From Pseudomonadota bacterium (GTDB taxonomy: Bacteria; Pseudomonadota; Gammaproteobacteria; Burkholderiales; SG8-39), in the NCBI GenBank assembly GCA_021825225.1, contig JAKAIH010000154.1, positions 1-6,762 on the forward strand: 6,762 nucleotides of DNA, written 5' to 3'. Made by a program: the position numbers and the translations under genes. Below, piece after piece: positions 6,153-6,762 of the stretch. Below the pieces are notes generated by a model. It made no database searches, was not told the DNA's origin, and saw only the letters and a program-made list of their open reading frames with translations. Numbering within the stretch: position 1 is the stretch's first letter; the number at the start of each line of letters is the position of its first letter.

Positions 6153-6762
6153 CTAAACCCGGCCGAACCACAGCGTCAGCAGCACGAACACGCCGATGAT
6201 CATGGTGAAGGCATATTGGTAGATGTAGCCGGACTGGAACAGGCGCACCATGCCTCCGATCCAGCCGACCACGCGCGCGGTGCCGTTGACCATGAAGCCG
6301 TCGATGATGGCCACGTCGCCGATTTTCCACAGGCCGCCGCCGATGCCGCGGGCGCCGCCGGCGAAGAACCACTCGTTGAAGCGGTCGCAGCCGTACTTCT
6401 CCATCAGGATGTTGACGATGAAGCTGAACTTCTGCCGCAGCACGCCCGGCAGCGCCGGATTCACGATATACAGGTACCAGGCCGTGGCGGCGCCCGAGAG
6501 CGCGAACCAGAACGGCAGGCTGGTCAGCCCGTGCAGCATCATCGTGATCACGCCGTGGTATTCGTGCGCCATCTCGGCCATCCCCTCGTGTTCCGGGGAA
6601 ATGAAAATGGCCGAGCCGAAATAACCGCCGTAGAGCACTGTGCCTATGGTCCAGCCGGCGGCGACCGACGGTATCGCGAGCAGGATCAGCGGCAGCGTCA
6701 CCACCCACGGCGATTCGTGCGGCACATGATCGTGACCGCCGTGGCCGTGCTCGTCCTTGGAG
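6153..6762 (-). CDS. nuoL: NADH-quinone oxidoreductase subunit L (partial, C-terminal part)
   Basis: C-terminal 202 residues of the distal antiporter-like subunit of complex I; the N-terminal two thirds lie beyond the right edge. Reading starts inside a histidine-rich loop (KDEHGHGGHDHVPHES), then a helix PWVVTLPLILLAIPSVAAGW. A second helix covers SLPFWFALSGAATAWYLYIV. The stretch with RQKFSFIVNILMEKYGCDRFNEWFF follows and belongs to the region leading into the long lateral helix (HL) that runs along the membrane arm. The anchoring last helix is YAFTMIIGVFVLLTLWFGRV. The GTG at 6725 is not a start: the frame stays open to the edge and the sequence upstream matches NuoL. The stop TAG lies 10 bases before nuoM. 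Confidence 0.96.
   Translation of the reverse strand, partial: SKDEHGHGGHDHVPHESPWVVTLPLILLAIPSVAAGWTIGTVLYGGYFGSAIFISPEHEGMAEMAHEYHGVITMMLHGLTSLPFWFALSGAATAWYLYIVNPALPGVLRQKFSFIVNILMEKYGCDRFNEWFFAGGARGIGGGLWKIGDVAIIDGFMVNGTARVVGWIGGMVRLFQSGYIYQYAFTMIIGVFVLLTLWFGRV

Noticed and set aside
4631..6199. A 522-codon open frame on the plus strand opposite nuoM
   Set aside because: Same composition artefact: the antisense frame of a hydrophobic GC-rich gene lacks stops and yields a low-complexity His/Gln/Glu/Arg product.
6723..6725. A GTG as the start of a 190-residue protein at the right edge
   Set aside because: The frame is open to the window edge and the upstream residues form the NuoL histidine-rich loop, so this is an internal codon of nuoL.

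Overview
The window looks like chromosomal DNA of a high-GC proteobacterium, most likely a betaproteobacterium (Nitrosomonadales- or Burkholderiales-like). The basis is the NuoL/M/N sequences, the NuoN N-terminus, the long (type 2) PyrF, and a NUDIX hydrolase lying downstream of the nuo operon, as in many betaproteobacteria. This placement is inference from remembered families; no search was run. Coding density is very high, no non-coding stretch reaches 100 bases, and no tRNA, rRNA, IS or CRISPR was seen.

Right part (about 3175-6762, all minus strand): the 3' end of the complex I operon in the order nuoL (C-terminal part only, cut by the right edge), nuoM and nuoN. The genes are 10 and 13 bases apart, and Shine-Dalgarno sequences overlap the preceding stop codons. 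These are the three antiporter-like, proton-translocating membrane subunits of NADH:quinone oxidoreductase. A GC-rich hairpin follows nuoN.

Middle part (1051-3077, minus strand): pyrF (orotidine-5'-phosphate decarboxylase), then a terminator-like hairpin directly in front of a two-gene unit. That unit is a NudF-like ADP-sugar/ADP-ribose NUDIX pyrophosphatase followed 9 bases later by an ECF sigma factor that resembles SigZ.

Left part (1-1054): a mercury-resistance locus. merR reads rightward and ends tail-to-tail with the sigma factor, the two stop codons sharing the tetranucleotide CTAG. merT and merP read leftward, and merP is cut by the left edge, so merA and other mer genes would lie outside. 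Between merR and merT lies a perfect 18-bp MerR operator dyad inside a MerR-type promoter with a long (20-bp) spacer. MerP would bind periplasmic Hg(II) and pass it to MerT for import to a cytoplasmic reductase (not seen), with MerR switching the promoter on.

Every gene belongs to a known family; I see no clearly undescribed system. The points most worth a second look are the 20-bp spacer of the mer promoter, the NUDIX/SigZ-like pair abutting merR, and the hairpin that sits against the NUDIX ribosome binding site.
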